In this document: one piece after another, positions 16,444 to 25,876 of the stretch
How the letters are laid out: the number at the start of each line of letters is the position of its first letter
Numbering within the stretch: position 1 is the first letter of the stretch
NCBI GenBank assembly: GCA_009780855.1
Contig: WQZG01000032.1
Span: 1-37,684, forward strand
From: Treponema sp.
GTDB taxonomy: Bacteria; Spirochaetota; Spirochaetia; Treponematales; Breznakiellaceae
DNA length: 37,684 nucleotides
Direction of reading: 5' to 3'
The notes under the pieces: model-generated
The model's input: only the letters and a program-made list of their open reading frames with translations
Told to the model about the DNA's origin: nothing
Databases searched by the model: none
Program-made: the position numbers and the translations under genes

Positions 16444-18615
16444 ATGAATATACTGATTACCGGAAAACTTGATTCCATAGCAATGAATATAATTGCCGCC
16501 GCGGGCAGCAGCCACAGAATAATTATGGCGGCAAAGACCATCCCGGCCGGCGATCTCCCCAACAACGTCCGGCCTTTTAACATCGGGCCGGGTGACGCAT
16601 TATTCGAAAGCGTTACAAGGGTAGGCAGTTTTGATTCAGCAGTTTTTTTTATGGCCCGGGGAGAACAGGAAGACAAGACCGAAGGCGGTGTAACATCGCT
16701 GCAGGCAATGCTGGAACATTGCAAAAATTCCGGGGTTGACCAGGTAATTCTGGTATCTTCCGGGGAAGTTTTTTCCGGTCTTGCGGACAGTGCAGGTATA
16801 GGCGAAAAAACTCCGGCAACACCCAAGGGAGTACAGGGTCTCCAGATTAAGGCCGCGGAAGAAATGTGCCTGCAGTACAGCCAAAGTACAAAAAAAGCAA
16901 TTACCATAGTACGGCTGCCTTTCGTATATCAGGTAAAGGACGCCTCGGAAGGCAGCGGCCTTCTTTCGGAATTGTTCAGGGGTGTTCTGGAAAACCGTAA
17001 AAAATTTGAACTTCCCGGCAATCCGGACACAAACTGTGATTTTTTAAACGTTACAGAAGCCGCCGGTCTTGTCTGGCAGATTATTGACGAAGGTATTTCG
17101 GCCAAATCCATCTATGTAAACGCGGGAACGGGAATACCGATTACAATGCAGGATGTCGCGAATCTTGTAAACAGGCATTTCCCCGATCTTTCAATCAAAT
17201 TTACCGGGGATACTTCGGATATATCGCCGCCCATGCGTACAAATATCGCAAAAAGCGAATACGGCTGGACAGCGCTGCACAACCTTACCGACGATTTTGA
17301 CGAAATGGTCAAATCGGTAACTGTAAAACCTATAAAAAAACACCTGCAGCTTGAAAAAATATACAATTCGATAAAGGCTTTCTTCCAGGGATCAAAAGGT
17401 TTTATTGTAGTCGAGTTCGCTGCCGCAACCGCGATTCTGCAGCTTTTAACGTACGCGCTGCGCGGGTTTTCGTTTGCTTACTGGCTGGATCTCCGCCTTA
17501 TTTTCGTTGTTATTCTAAGTACTTTACACGGTACAATTTCGGGAATCGCAGCGGGCGTTATCGGAGGAGTCGCGCTGTTCTTTACCATGGGCGGCACGGA
17601 CTGGCGGCTGATTGTTTATAATCCGGAAAACTGGATTCCTTTTGCGCTGTACATTATTATCGGCGTTGCTTTGGGAAGCAGGGCGGACAGGCAGGTCGAT
17701 ACTTTAAATTCAATAAAAGACAGACTGGACCTGGCCGAACAAACCAATGTATACCTGGTTGAACTTTACGACGAAGCGGTGCGTATAAAAGACAGCTACC
17801 GCGATCAGATTTTAGGTTACAAGGACAATTTTGGCCGGATTTACAGCATAGTCAAAAAATTAAATTCAGAAATGTCCGAATACGTATTTTCCTCGGCCAT
17901 TGAGGTTCTGGAAGATGTTATGGAAAATACCACAATAGCCATTTATTCAATGTCCACCAGGGGAGATTACGCGCGCATGACCGTTTGTTCCAAATCGCTT
18001 TACAGCGAAGCGGCGCGTTCCATGCGGCTGCACGACTACAGCCAGATTATGGACAAGGTGGAACATCACGACATCTGGTTCAACAGGGATTTGATATCGG
18101 GCATGCCCTCCTACTGCGCCGGTGTTTACAACGATGAACAGCTTATCGCCCTGGTTTTGATCTGGCGCGCCGGAGTAGAGCAGATGACGCTGCATTACAG
18201 CAACCTGTTCAGAATACTCACCGGTCTGGTACAGGAATCCCTGGTAAGGGCCGTTAAGTTTAATAAACTGCGCGAGAGCACTTCATTCTATGCTGATACG
18301 CGCATTATGCAGGACAAGCCTTTCTGGGAAGCGTACAGGGCCAATTTATTATTAACAGAAAAAGAAAACGCGCAGTTCGGCCTTGTTACCGTAACAAGGA
18401 GCGGGGACATGATCGAACAGGGCGGCCTGCTGGAAACCTGCATAAGGGAATCCGACATAATGGGAACCATAAATAAAAATCTCTTTGGAATCATATTAAA
18501 GAATGTTTCCAGTGATGACATAAAAACCCTTCTGAAGCGTTTTAAATCCAAAAATATCAACGCGACACAGGTAACTGTCGCAGATATGAATGATTATATG
18601 AAGAAAGCAGGGTAA
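16444..18615 (+). CDS. pelD: PelD-like c-di-GMP receptor fused to an N-terminal SDR/epimerase-like domain
   Basis: This 723-residue protein has four parts. Residues 1-290 are an NAD-epimerase/SDR-like fold (VILVSSGEVF, IVRLPFVYQ, DFLNVTEAAGLVW). Residues 320-412 hold about four membrane helices. Residues 420-470 are helical. Residues 475-620 are GAF-like and 630-715 a degenerate GGDEF domain. In the last, the GGDEF signature is replaced by NKNLF, but the inhibitory-site motif RESD (R668-D671) is intact at the right place. That is the PelD way of binding c-di-GMP to turn on Pel synthesis. The SDR part looks degenerate: the Gly-rich motif reads TGKLDSIA and the catalytic Tyr of YxxxK is Gly132 (K136 kept). 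PelX-type epimerases accompany some pel operons, which may be the origin of the fusion. PelE follows after seven bases. Confidence 0.88.
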   Translation: MNILITGKLDSIAMNIIAAAGSSHRIIMAAKTIPAGDLPNNVRPFNIGPGDALFESVTRVGSFDSAVFFMARGEQEDKTEGGVTSLQAMLEHCKNSGVDQVILVSSGEVFSGLADSAGIGEKTPATPKGVQGLQIKAAEEMCLQYSQSTKKAITIVRLPFVYQVKDASEGSGLLSELFRGVLENRKKFELPGNPDTNCDFLNVTEAAGLVWQIIDEGISAKSIYVNAGTGIPITMQDVANLVNRHFPDLSIKFTGDTSDISPPMRTNIAKSEYGWTALHNLTDDFDEMVKSVTVKPIKKHLQLEKIYNSIKAFFQGSKGFIVVEFAAATAILQLLTYALRGFSFAYWLDLRLIFVVILSTLHGTISGIAAGVIGGVALFFTMGGTDWRLIVYNPENWIPFALYIIIGVALGSRADRQVDTLNSIKDRLDLAEQTNVYLVELYDEAVRIKDSYRDQILGYKDNFGRIYSIVKKLNSEMSEYVFSSAIEVLEDVMENTTIAIYSMSTRGDYARMTVCSKSLYSEAARSMRLHDYSQIMDKVEHHDIWFNRDLISGMPSYCAGVYNDEQLIALVLIWRAGVEQMTLHYSNLFRILTGLVQESLVRAVKFNKLRESTSFYADTRIMQDKPFWEAYRANLLLTEKENAQFGLVTVTRSGDMIEQGGLLETCIRESDIMGTINKNLFGIILKNVSSDDIKTLLKRFKSKNINATQVTVADMNDYMKKAG

Positions 18616-18622
18616 CGCGGCC

Positions 18623-19507
18623 ATGGTTTCGGTTGTTATCCTGATTGTATTTGCGGCGCTGCATTTAGCGGCCTGCGGACTCTGGTTCTTTTTGGGGCCG
18701 GCCCTAAGGGAAGACAGCTTTGTAATGCTGCCGATTATTCTTTGTATACCCGTTGTTGGTCTTTTGTGCGCCTGGGTCGCGTGCAAAAAGACTGCGAGCG
18801 AACTGGAAACTCCGGTCAGCAAGCTGTACAAGGTTGTGGAAAAAGACATTATGTCCGTAAGCGCGGGCAGACCGGAACTGGACACGGTAGTGCCCTTTGA
18901 CGAAGTTTTGCTTCTTAGCAATGACAAGGCCAGGCGCGAGGTTATGATGCATATCCTGCGCCGGGATCCATTTGCGTATCTTGAAATGCTCAAAACCGCA
19001 AAGGTCAGCTCGGATGTGGAAATTACGCATTATGCTACTACAACCATTATGGAAATACAGCGTGATTTGGACATCAACATGCAGCGTACGGAAGCGGAAT
19101 ACAATCAAAACCCGGACAACATTGACGTGGTAAACCGCTTTATAACGGCATTGCAGTCCTATATAAACACAGGCCTGCTTTTGGAAAACAGGATGCTGCA
19201 GCTGAGGCAGCAGCTCAGCCAGATTCTGGAGCATAAACTTGTAATATTTCCCAATTCCAGGAGCGCGCATCACCTGCTGGTTGATAACGAAATAAGCCTG
19301 GGCAATTATGTACGCGCAGGCGAGGTTGCGGCGATGATGCGCGCCAAATGGCCGCTGGATGAGTCTTCGTGGCTTAAAAGCCTGCATGTATGCATGATAT
19401 CCGGGAACTCGCAGGAAAAGACCGATATAGCGGCGCAGATGGTAACTGTTCCGGTAATCTGGTCAAAGGCCGGCAGGGAAGAATCTGAATTTTTGTGCGG
19501 TTATTAA
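18623..19507 (+). CDS. pelE: PelE-like membrane protein with TPR-type helical domain
   Basis: The 294-residue protein has two membrane helices near its start (about residues 2-24 and 33-52), followed by an all-helical soluble region. This includes HILRRDPFAYLEMLKTAKVSSDVEITHYA-type helical pairs and later TPR-like segments (LGNYVRAGEVAAMMRAKWP). Its length, topology and position between PelD and the deacetylase fit PelE, which binds PelD and PelF in the inner-membrane Pel synthase complex. Sequence conservation in this family is low, so the call rests strongly on order and architecture. The gap to PelD is seven bases; the gap to the next gene is 40 bases with a good AGGAGA site. Confidence 0.8.
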   Translation: MVSVVILIVFAALHLAACGLWFFLGPALREDSFVMLPIILCIPVVGLLCAWVACKKTASELETPVSKLYKVVEKDIMSVSAGRPELDTVVPFDEVLLLSNDKARREVMMHILRRDPFAYLEMLKTAKVSSDVEITHYATTTIMEIQRDLDINMQRTEAEYNQNPDNIDVVNRFITALQSYINTGLLLENRMLQLRQQLSQILEHKLVIFPNSRSAHHLLVDNEISLGNYVRAGEVAAMMRAKWPLDESSWLKSLHVCMISGNSQEKTDIAAQMVTVPVIWSKAGREESEFLCGY

Positions 19508-19547
19508 TATATTGAAATTATTAAAATATTGACAGGAGAACTGATAT

Positions 19548-21452
19548 ATGGCAAATACTGAAAAGAAAATTATCAAAAAGAAAAAATATGCAAATGCCCT
19601 CTGGATTATCCTTTTGCCCCTTGCAGTTTTTATCCTTTTGGGCGCGTTTGTCGCCATCGAACGTGCCGGCATTCCGTTGGATCCAAATACAGACCCGGTA
19701 GCCCTCCCCTATCTGCCCGCGGATTTAATAATACCAAGGTCAGAACAGGTAAAGGATCTGCGCTGCCTGTTTGTATACAACTCCGATGATCCGGAGAGCG
19801 AAGGCACAATCCCGAATATCACTTTTATTCTAAATCAGATGAGCGTCGGTTATGATATTGTGGACATGGCCAAAACTGACATACCGGATCTGACTCCGTA
19901 TAAAACAATGGTCATCGGCGCAAGCGAAACCGAACCAATGTTCCTGGCTCTGGACTCCGTCATAAACTGGGTATTCGGCGGCGGCGGCCTTCTGTTCGCA
20001 ATAACTCCGGATGATGAAACCCTTACCACCATCTTTAACAGACTGCTGGGAGTGGAACGCGGCACATATGATTATATCCCGCAGGTAACAGCCAAACTGG
20101 AGACGGATTTTCTTACAGGCGGCAAGGGCGTCCAGTTAGTCTGGAGCGAAGAAAACAAACCTGATGATTACCGCTACGGTCTTAATTTTAAACTGACCAG
20201 CGACTGCACCCTGCACATGAGCTCAACGGGCCCGGAAGGTCCTACCCCCATGCTTTGGGAGCATAAGTTCGGCAACGGCAGGGTGGTGGTAAACAACAAT
20301 GACGCCATTTATGAAAAATGGTCCAGGGGATTCTTCGCTGCTTCCTACAGCATGACCGAACCCGCGGTCGCCTATCCGGTAATCAACGCGTCTGTAATAT
20401 TTATTGACGATTTCCCGTCGCCTGTTCCGGAAGGATATAATCCGTATATAAGGCGTGATTACGGTATGCAGACAGAAAACTTTTTTGTCCATATCTGGTT
20501 TCCTGACATGCTGGCATTTTCGGATAAATACGGATTCAAGTATACGGGTTTATTTGTGGAAACCTACGATGACAATGTAAACAGCGATTTTGTTCCGGAA
20601 CCGCAGTACGTATCGGAACGCATGAAGTACTTCGGCACACTTTTCCTCAATCACGGCAACGAGATTGGCATGCACGGTTATAACCACCAATCGCTTGTAC
20701 TGCCGAACTTCGACTACGGAGATGAACTGGATTACAACAAATGGCCGTCCCTGGCGAACATGAAAACATCCCTGGACGAATTGGTCCGCTACGATGAGGA
20801 GATGTTCCCGGGCACAAAAATGAGGATTTATGTTCCTCCCTCAAATGTTCTGTCACACGAAGGCCGTACAGTCATCAGGGACGATTTTAAGGACATTAGG
20901 GTTATCTCCGGCCTTCTCGTCGATGATCTGTACAATCTGGAAGATGAGTTTGGTCTGGGCGAAGACGGCTTAATAAACTTCCCGCGCATTACTTCCGGTT
21001 ATTTTCCGTTTGATGATCCGGATGACATAACCGCTCTCTGGTCCATGCTTTGCGAAATAAACCTGCATTTTGTAAATTCACATTTTATCCATCCGGACGA
21101 TACCATGGACGATGAACGGGGCGCGGCCAGAGGCTGGCGTTCGCTGTCAAAATCATTTGATGAATATCTGGCATGGCTTGGCCAGTTCCCGCTGCGGCAC
21201 CTGACCGGACACCAGGCAGGCCCCGCGACTGAACGCTGGGACAATCTGTCGGTAAAGACAACATTGTCAAGCGATCAGATTGCCCTTGAATTAACAGGTT
21301 TCTATGACGAAGCATGGCTGTTGGTCCGCATCAACGAAGGAACTCCGCTGGCGACCGACGGCGGCAGCCTGACCAAAATGAGCGATACATTGTATCTGCT
21401 TAAGGCTACAATGCCGGAGGTTACCATCACCCTGGAGCCGGCCGAACAATGA
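19548..21452 (+). CDS. DUF2194 membrane-anchored polysaccharide deacetylase (PelA deacetylase-like)
   Basis: This 634-residue protein has an N-terminal anchor helix (about 17-36) with the rest outside. Residues 65-260 resemble an amidotransferase/reductase-like Rossmann domain (LRCLFVYNSDDPESEG, YKTMVIGASETEP, GGGGLLFAI). From about 280 there is a NodB-related deacetylase core with the metal motif FIDDFP (D287, D288) and GMHGYNH (H376, H380), the classic Asp plus HxxxH set. These are intact, so it should be active. The C-terminal part (about 570-634) is a beta domain. The order reductase-like then deacetylase mirrors the later half of Pseudomonas PelA, minus its N-terminal hydrolase. Deacetylation of N-acetylhexosamine residues would give the cationic polymer. 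Its stop overlaps the PelF start by four bases (ATGA). Confidence 0.85.
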   Translation: MANTEKKIIKKKKYANALWIILLPLAVFILLGAFVAIERAGIPLDPNTDPVALPYLPADLIIPRSEQVKDLRCLFVYNSDDPESEGTIPNITFILNQMSVGYDIVDMAKTDIPDLTPYKTMVIGASETEPMFLALDSVINWVFGGGGLLFAITPDDETLTTIFNRLLGVERGTYDYIPQVTAKLETDFLTGGKGVQLVWSEENKPDDYRYGLNFKLTSDCTLHMSSTGPEGPTPMLWEHKFGNGRVVVNNNDAIYEKWSRGFFAASYSMTEPAVAYPVINASVIFIDDFPSPVPEGYNPYIRRDYGMQTENFFVHIWFPDMLAFSDKYGFKYTGLFVETYDDNVNSDFVPEPQYVSERMKYFGTLFLNHGNEIGMHGYNHQSLVLPNFDYGDELDYNKWPSLANMKTSLDELVRYDEEMFPGTKMRIYVPPSNVLSHEGRTVIRDDFKDIRVISGLLVDDLYNLEDEFGLGEDGLINFPRITSGYFPFDDPDDITALWSMLCEINLHFVNSHFIHPDDTMDDERGAARGWRSLSKSFDEYLAWLGQFPLRHLTGHQAGPATERWDNLSVKTTLSSDQIALELTGFYDEAWLLVRINEGTPLATDGGSLTKMSDTLYLLKATMPEVTITLEPAEQ

Positions 21453-22843
21453 AAGTTTGTCTGCTTCTTGAAGGCTGTTACCCCTATGTCCGCGGCGGCG
21501 TATCTACATGGACGGACAGTTATATCCGTTCATTCCCGGATTATGAATTTGTACTTTGGACTGTCGCGGCCGACAGGAGTATGGCGGGAGTTTTTAAATA
21601 TACCCTGCCCGAGAATGTAACGGGCGTAAAAGAAATTTTTTTAAATGACGCGTTTATATTAAAAAAGGAAACCGGCGGCGAACATTTTTCTTCCAGGGAA
21701 CTGGAGGCGCTTTCTTCCCTGGTGCGCTGCGAAGACATAGACTGGGAAACCATTTTTAACGTATTCAACAGCCGCAAGGTCAATCCGCCGGCTTTTTTGA
21801 GAAGTGAGACATTTCTGGATCTGTTAAATGAACTGTGCATGACCAAATATCTCTACGCGCCGTTCTCGGAAGTTTTTTATACCGTCAGATCAATGATTCT
21901 GCCTCTGCTGCATATTCTTACCCAGCCTGTTCCCGAGGCAGAATGTTACCATTCAATCGCGACCGGTTACTGCGGCATTATGGGCGCGCTTGGTTCAATG
22001 AAAAACAAAAAGCCGCTGATCATCACCGAACACGGTATCTATACAAGGGAGAGGGAAGAGGAAATTCTGCGTTCCAGATGGACGGTACCCAATTTAAAGG
22101 ATCTTTGGATTCAGTTTTTTAACATGCTTTCCTTTGGCGGGTACAGATACTCTACCTTTGTAACGTCACTTTTTGAACACGCAAGGGAAACCCAGATTAA
22201 CCTGGGCTGCCCGCCGGAAAAAACATCGGTTATCAATAACGGAATAAAGCTTTCGCGTTTCCAGGATATTCCGCTCAAGCAGGAAGACGGCTGGATCGAT
22301 ATAGGCGCGGTGGTTCGTATTGCCCCGATCAAAGACATCAAGACGATGATCTACGCGTTCTCGGAACTTAAACATTCGGTAACCAACGCGCGGCTGCACA
22401 TATTGGGCGATACCGACGACAAGAAATACGGCGAAGAATGCCATCAGCTTGTTGATTATTTAAAGACAGAAGATATTCTGTTTATAGGCAACACCGATGT
22501 TGCCGAATATTTCAAGAAACTGGATTTTACCATATTGACAAGTATTTCCGAAGGCCAGCCTCTGGCTGTACTGGAATCCATGGCCGCCGGGCGTCCGGTG
22601 GTCAGCACCGATGTCGGTTCCTGCCGCGAGCTGCTGGAGGGAACAACGGAAGACAAGCTTGGACCCTGCGGGTTTATTTGCCCGCCCATGGATCCGGGAG
22701 CCCTGGCCTATTCAATGAAGCGCATGTGCTCCGACGCGGAACGCCGCGTAAAGATGAGCGCTGTCGGCAGGGAAAGAGTCAAAAACGGTTACACCCAGGA
22801 ATATATGATTTCAAAATACAGGGAACTGTATGATAAACTGTAA
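21449..22843 (+). CDS. pelF: PelF glycosyltransferase (GT4, Pel synthase)
   Basis: This 464-residue soluble protein opens with the typical PelF signature MKVCLLLEGCYPYVRGGVS and continues with TEHGIYTRERE, a hallmark stretch of the family. The GT-B C-terminal half has SVINNGIKLSRF, GAVVRIAPIKDIKTMI and the E-x7-E motif in EGQPLAVLESMAAGRPVV followed by STDVGSCRELLEG. PelF uses UDP-activated N-acetylhexosamine to build the Pel chain on the cytosolic face, in complex with PelD, PelE and PelG. The start codon is fixed by the four-base overlap with the deacetylase gene. Length matches the family (about 460-510). Intact and probably active. Confidence 0.93.
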   Translation: MKVCLLLEGCYPYVRGGVSTWTDSYIRSFPDYEFVLWTVAADRSMAGVFKYTLPENVTGVKEIFLNDAFILKKETGGEHFSSRELEALSSLVRCEDIDWETIFNVFNSRKVNPPAFLRSETFLDLLNELCMTKYLYAPFSEVFYTVRSMILPLLHILTQPVPEAECYHSIATGYCGIMGALGSMKNKKPLIITEHGIYTREREEEILRSRWTVPNLKDLWIQFFNMLSFGGYRYSTFVTSLFEHARETQINLGCPPEKTSVINNGIKLSRFQDIPLKQEDGWIDIGAVVRIAPIKDIKTMIYAFSELKHSVTNARLHILGDTDDKKYGEECHQLVDYLKTEDILFIGNTDVAEYFKKLDFTILTSISEGQPLAVLESMAAGRPVVSTDVGSCRELLEGTTEDKLGPCGFICPPMDPGALAYSMKRMCSDAERRVKMSAVGRERVKNGYTQEYMISKYRELYDKL

Positions 22844-22860
22844 GCGGGGGAAAGCGGATA

Positions 22861-24318
22861 ATGGCCGGTATAGGATTTGAACTTAACAAGCTGTTCAACA
22901 GAAAAAGCATAGTAAATTATATTGGCGCCTATACGGCGGCTGCAATGGTTTTTACAGGCCCGGTGCTGCTGGGTATTGTACTGCTGCTGTTCGTGCGTAT
23001 TTTGAGCGGCATGGGAGGCGCCGTAAAACACGAGCAGGACATTATAGTAGTAATCATTACTTATTCATTAATCGGCTCCATGTTATTGAACAATGTTTTT
23101 TCGACAACGGTTACGCGCTACATCGCGGACATGATGTACAGCAAAAAAGAAAAACGGGTAATGCCGGCCCTCCACGGCTGCATTTCCTCACAGCTTGCAA
23201 TAGCAGCGCTGATCTGGGGGCCGTTTATGATTTTTTCCGGAGCAGGCCCGGTTTACAGTTTTATGGGTTTTATACTTTTTTGCGAGCTGGTAGCCGTGTG
23301 GACATTAATAAGTTTTATTTCGGCGGTAAAGGATTATATAAGGATAATCATTATATTTGCCGCAGGGGTCGGTTCGGCAATTCTGGCCGGCCTGGTACTG
23401 GTGCTGTTAACTCCGTTTGATACCATCGCGTCCATGCTGGTCAGCGTATACATAGGCTACGGGGTTATGGTGTTTGGTTATTATGATACGCTCAAACGCT
23501 ACTTCCCGGAAAGTGAAGGCGGGGCTTTCAAATTCGTTGAATACTTCTTTTTGAATCCCCAGCTTTCAGGCATAGGACTGGGCCTTTCAATAGGAACGTT
23601 CTCGCATTTTTTGGTTGTATGGCTAAGTCCCTTTGGCGAGAGAATAATCGGCAATTTTTTCAGCGCGCCGATGTACGACGTCCCCGCGCTATTCGCATTT
23701 ATTACGACATTGATCACCACGATAAATTTTTCCACCACTACCGAAGTTTATTTTTACCCGGCATACAGGAATTATTATAATTTATTAAATACAAACGGAT
23801 CACTGCAGGCAATTGAACTTGCGGAAAGGGACATGCTCAGAATTTTACGGCGCGAGCTGCTGTATCTGATCTTCAAACAGTTTGTAGTCACTTTGCTTGT
23901 CTGTTCAATAGGGTCAGCGTTTTTGGGCGAATCCAGTTTCGCGGGTTTTAACGCCACATCGCGCGGGCTGTTCCGTGTATTAAGCGTCGGTTACGGAATT
24001 TTTGCCTCGGCCAACGGAATACTTATGTTCCTGTTCTATTTTACCAGTTACAAATTTTCACTGGTAAGTACGTCGCTGTTCGCCGCCGGTACTCTTGGAT
24101 TTTCGCTGTTTTTCCTTCTTACCGACGCCAATATTTCGCTGTATGGTTTTTCCATTATGGGGGGCGCGGTGCTCATGTACATCTCCGCCCTGTTCTTTCT
24201 CTGGTATTATACGCGCAAACTGCAATACCATATATATTCCAAGCAGCCCCTGCTGGCAGAGGCAAAGCACGGTAAACTTTATTATAAATTAAACTGGGTA
24301 TGGAAAGACGCGGAATAG
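22861..24318 (+). CDS. pelG: PelG multi-pass membrane transporter
   Basis: The 485-residue protein begins MAGIGFELNKLF, the recognisable PelG N-terminus, and has about twelve hydrophobic helices throughout (for example 25-50, 60-80, 105-130, 140-165, 175-195, 230-250). PelG is related to MOP-flippase proteins and passes the growing polymer across the inner membrane with PelD, PelE and PelF. It starts 17 bases after PelF. The hallmark segment NFSTTTEVYFYPAYRNYY lies near residue 290. No truncation or frameshift is seen. Confidence 0.93.
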   Translation: MAGIGFELNKLFNRKSIVNYIGAYTAAAMVFTGPVLLGIVLLLFVRILSGMGGAVKHEQDIIVVIITYSLIGSMLLNNVFSTTVTRYIADMMYSKKEKRVMPALHGCISSQLAIAALIWGPFMIFSGAGPVYSFMGFILFCELVAVWTLISFISAVKDYIRIIIIFAAGVGSAILAGLVLVLLTPFDTIASMLVSVYIGYGVMVFGYYDTLKRYFPESEGGAFKFVEYFFLNPQLSGIGLGLSIGTFSHFLVVWLSPFGERIIGNFFSAPMYDVPALFAFITTLITTINFSTTTEVYFYPAYRNYYNLLNTNGSLQAIELAERDMLRILRRELLYLIFKQFVVTLLVCSIGSAFLGESSFAGFNATSRGLFRVLSVGYGIFASANGILMFLFYFTSYKFSLVSTSLFAAGTLGFSLFFLLTDANISLYGFSIMGGAVLMYISALFFLWYYTRKLQYHIYSKQPLLAEAKHGKLYYKLNWVWKDAE

Positions 24319-24323
24319 GAATT

Positions 24324-25739
24324 ATGTTAAGGAACATCAAACGCAACTTAACCATGTCATTGCTGGTTATAATAATTTTTTTTACCCAATGTATGGCGAC
24401 CCAGGTAAAGGATAATCCAACGCCGGCCGCCGTACCCGCGGCCGTACCTTTTGCCGAAGACATGTCGGTTTTTCCAAATCCGGAGCGCGGATGGTACCGG
24501 AGCATGGAGACAAACGATCTCTCCATAAATGAATTGATGCACTTCAGGGACTCTGGCATTACTTTGGTCGCATTTGAGACTAACCTGGCCGCTTACCTTA
24601 ACAAGCCGCTTGACGCCGTAAAACTGAACGAAGTAGACAGGGCATTCGCCGCCGCGCACATGGCAGGCCTGGAAGTTATCTTCCGCGCGGCCTACGATTT
24701 TAACGGCAGGGACTTCCCCGATCCAAAAGATATCAATATCGTACTTAACCATATTCACCAGCTGGGCCCGATCTTTCAGAAATACGCTGATGTGCTTTTT
24801 AACATTCAGGCCGGTTTTTTGGGTTCCTGGGGTGAATGGCATACATCGAACTTTGGACCGCATGTAAAGTGGACTCCTGTATCGCCGGAATACCAGCGCA
24901 TGGTCGTTGACGCCCTGCTGGAAGAGGCGCCGGTTACAACGACTGTTTCCGTAAGGCGGCCCGAGTATGTGCGGAATATCGCAGGAAAAGAACCGCTTAC
25001 CGCGGAAGAGGCCTTTAGCGGATCCAAATTGTCCAGAGTCGGCTTCCATAACGACGCGCTGATGAGCGAAAAAACCGATATGGATACCTACATTGATCCG
25101 GATTATCCGCTGGAAAAAGAATTTGCCTGGATAAACAATCACACCCGCTACACTCCTTTTATCGCCGAAACCAACACCGTTTCAAGTTACAATGACATAA
25201 AAAACGCCGTACCCTTCCTGGATCTTATGAACGCCGATTCTCTCAACTACGAATATCATCCGGGCGTACTCAAAAAATGGCACAACTCCAGTTATAACGG
25301 CATGAATGCCTACGACTACATTACCCTGAAGCTGGGATACCGGATTGTATTAAGGAAGGCTGAACATGGCGGTGTTTTGGCGCCGGGCGGAAATTTACAT
25401 CTGAACCTTGAACTGGAAAATACAGGGTTCGGCCATATTCTAAGAGAAAAAATATTCGAACTTGTATTGAAAAAAGACAATGAGACAATCCGGATGCCGA
25501 TTAAAGAAGACGCCAGGTTCTGGAACAAAAATGAACCCATAAACCGCGCATATGATTTTAAACTGCCGGCGGACATGAGCGCAGGTAACTGGAATGTTTA
25601 CCTTGGGCTTTCCAGTGCATTTGATACATTGCGCGATAACCCTGCTTATTCTGTCAGATTTGCCAATACCGATGTGTGGGACGGAAACCTGGGACTTAAT
25701 AAGATCGGCGTTATCAGCGTGGGAATAGGGCAGAAGTAA
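24324..25739 (+). CDS. DUF4874/DUF4832 exported protein, glycoside-hydrolase-like, end of pel operon
   Basis: I place the start at ATG 24324, five bases after the PelG stop, with AGGA at 24317-24320; an upstream ATG at 24300 overlaps PelG. The 471-residue protein has a signal segment (MSLLVIIIFFTQC) that may be lipidated, though Gln before Cys is unusual. Residues 35-240 look like the DUF4874 TIM-barrel half (FPNPERGWYRS, then NIQAGFLGSWGEWHTSN with acidic residues placed like a retaining glycosidase). Residues 240-390 look like DUF4832, ending in a beta domain that could bind sugar. Such proteins recur near polysaccharide genes, but the activity is unknown to me. The position suggests trimming or processing of Pel, the role played by the PelA hydrolase domain that is absent from the DUF2194 gene. 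Confidence 0.82.
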   Translation: MLRNIKRNLTMSLLVIIIFFTQCMATQVKDNPTPAAVPAAVPFAEDMSVFPNPERGWYRSMETNDLSINELMHFRDSGITLVAFETNLAAYLNKPLDAVKLNEVDRAFAAAHMAGLEVIFRAAYDFNGRDFPDPKDINIVLNHIHQLGPIFQKYADVLFNIQAGFLGSWGEWHTSNFGPHVKWTPVSPEYQRMVVDALLEEAPVTTTVSVRRPEYVRNIAGKEPLTAEEAFSGSKLSRVGFHNDALMSEKTDMDTYIDPDYPLEKEFAWINNHTRYTPFIAETNTVSSYNDIKNAVPFLDLMNADSLNYEYHPGVLKKWHNSSYNGMNAYDYITLKLGYRIVLRKAEHGGVLAPGGNLHLNLELENTGFGHILREKIFELVLKKDNETIRMPIKEDARFWNKNEPINRAYDFKLPADMSAGNWNVYLGLSSAFDTLRDNPAYSVRFANTDVWDGNLGLNKIGVISVGIGQK

Positions 25740-25783
25740 AAAAATGTATATTGATAAAAAATTCAGAATAATGTAGATTTTCT

Positions 25784-25833
25784 CATTACAACTTTATCCG
25801 CTTTATATGAAAAAAAATATAAAAGTTGTAATG
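25784..25833. repeat. AT-rich inverted repeat between pel and the TAC operon
   Basis: CATTACAACTTT (25784-25795) pairs perfectly with AAAGTTGTAATG (25822-25833) around a 26-base AT-rich spacer. It lies in the 137-base gap between the convergent pel operon and the SecB-like gene and could act as a bidirectional terminator. The ten-base core AAAGTTGTAA recurs at 27126-27135 at the other side of the toxin-antitoxin-chaperone genes. Confidence 0.5.
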
Positions 25834-25876
25834 GGTAATATATGAAAAAACAGGAAGAAATAAAACGTATTGGCTT

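Noticed and set aside
18704-19387. Long antisense frame of 227 codons opposite pelE
   Set aside because: Typical shadow of a coding region; composition unlike a protein and no start context. The same applies to long antisense frames opposite lon and the DUF4832 gene.
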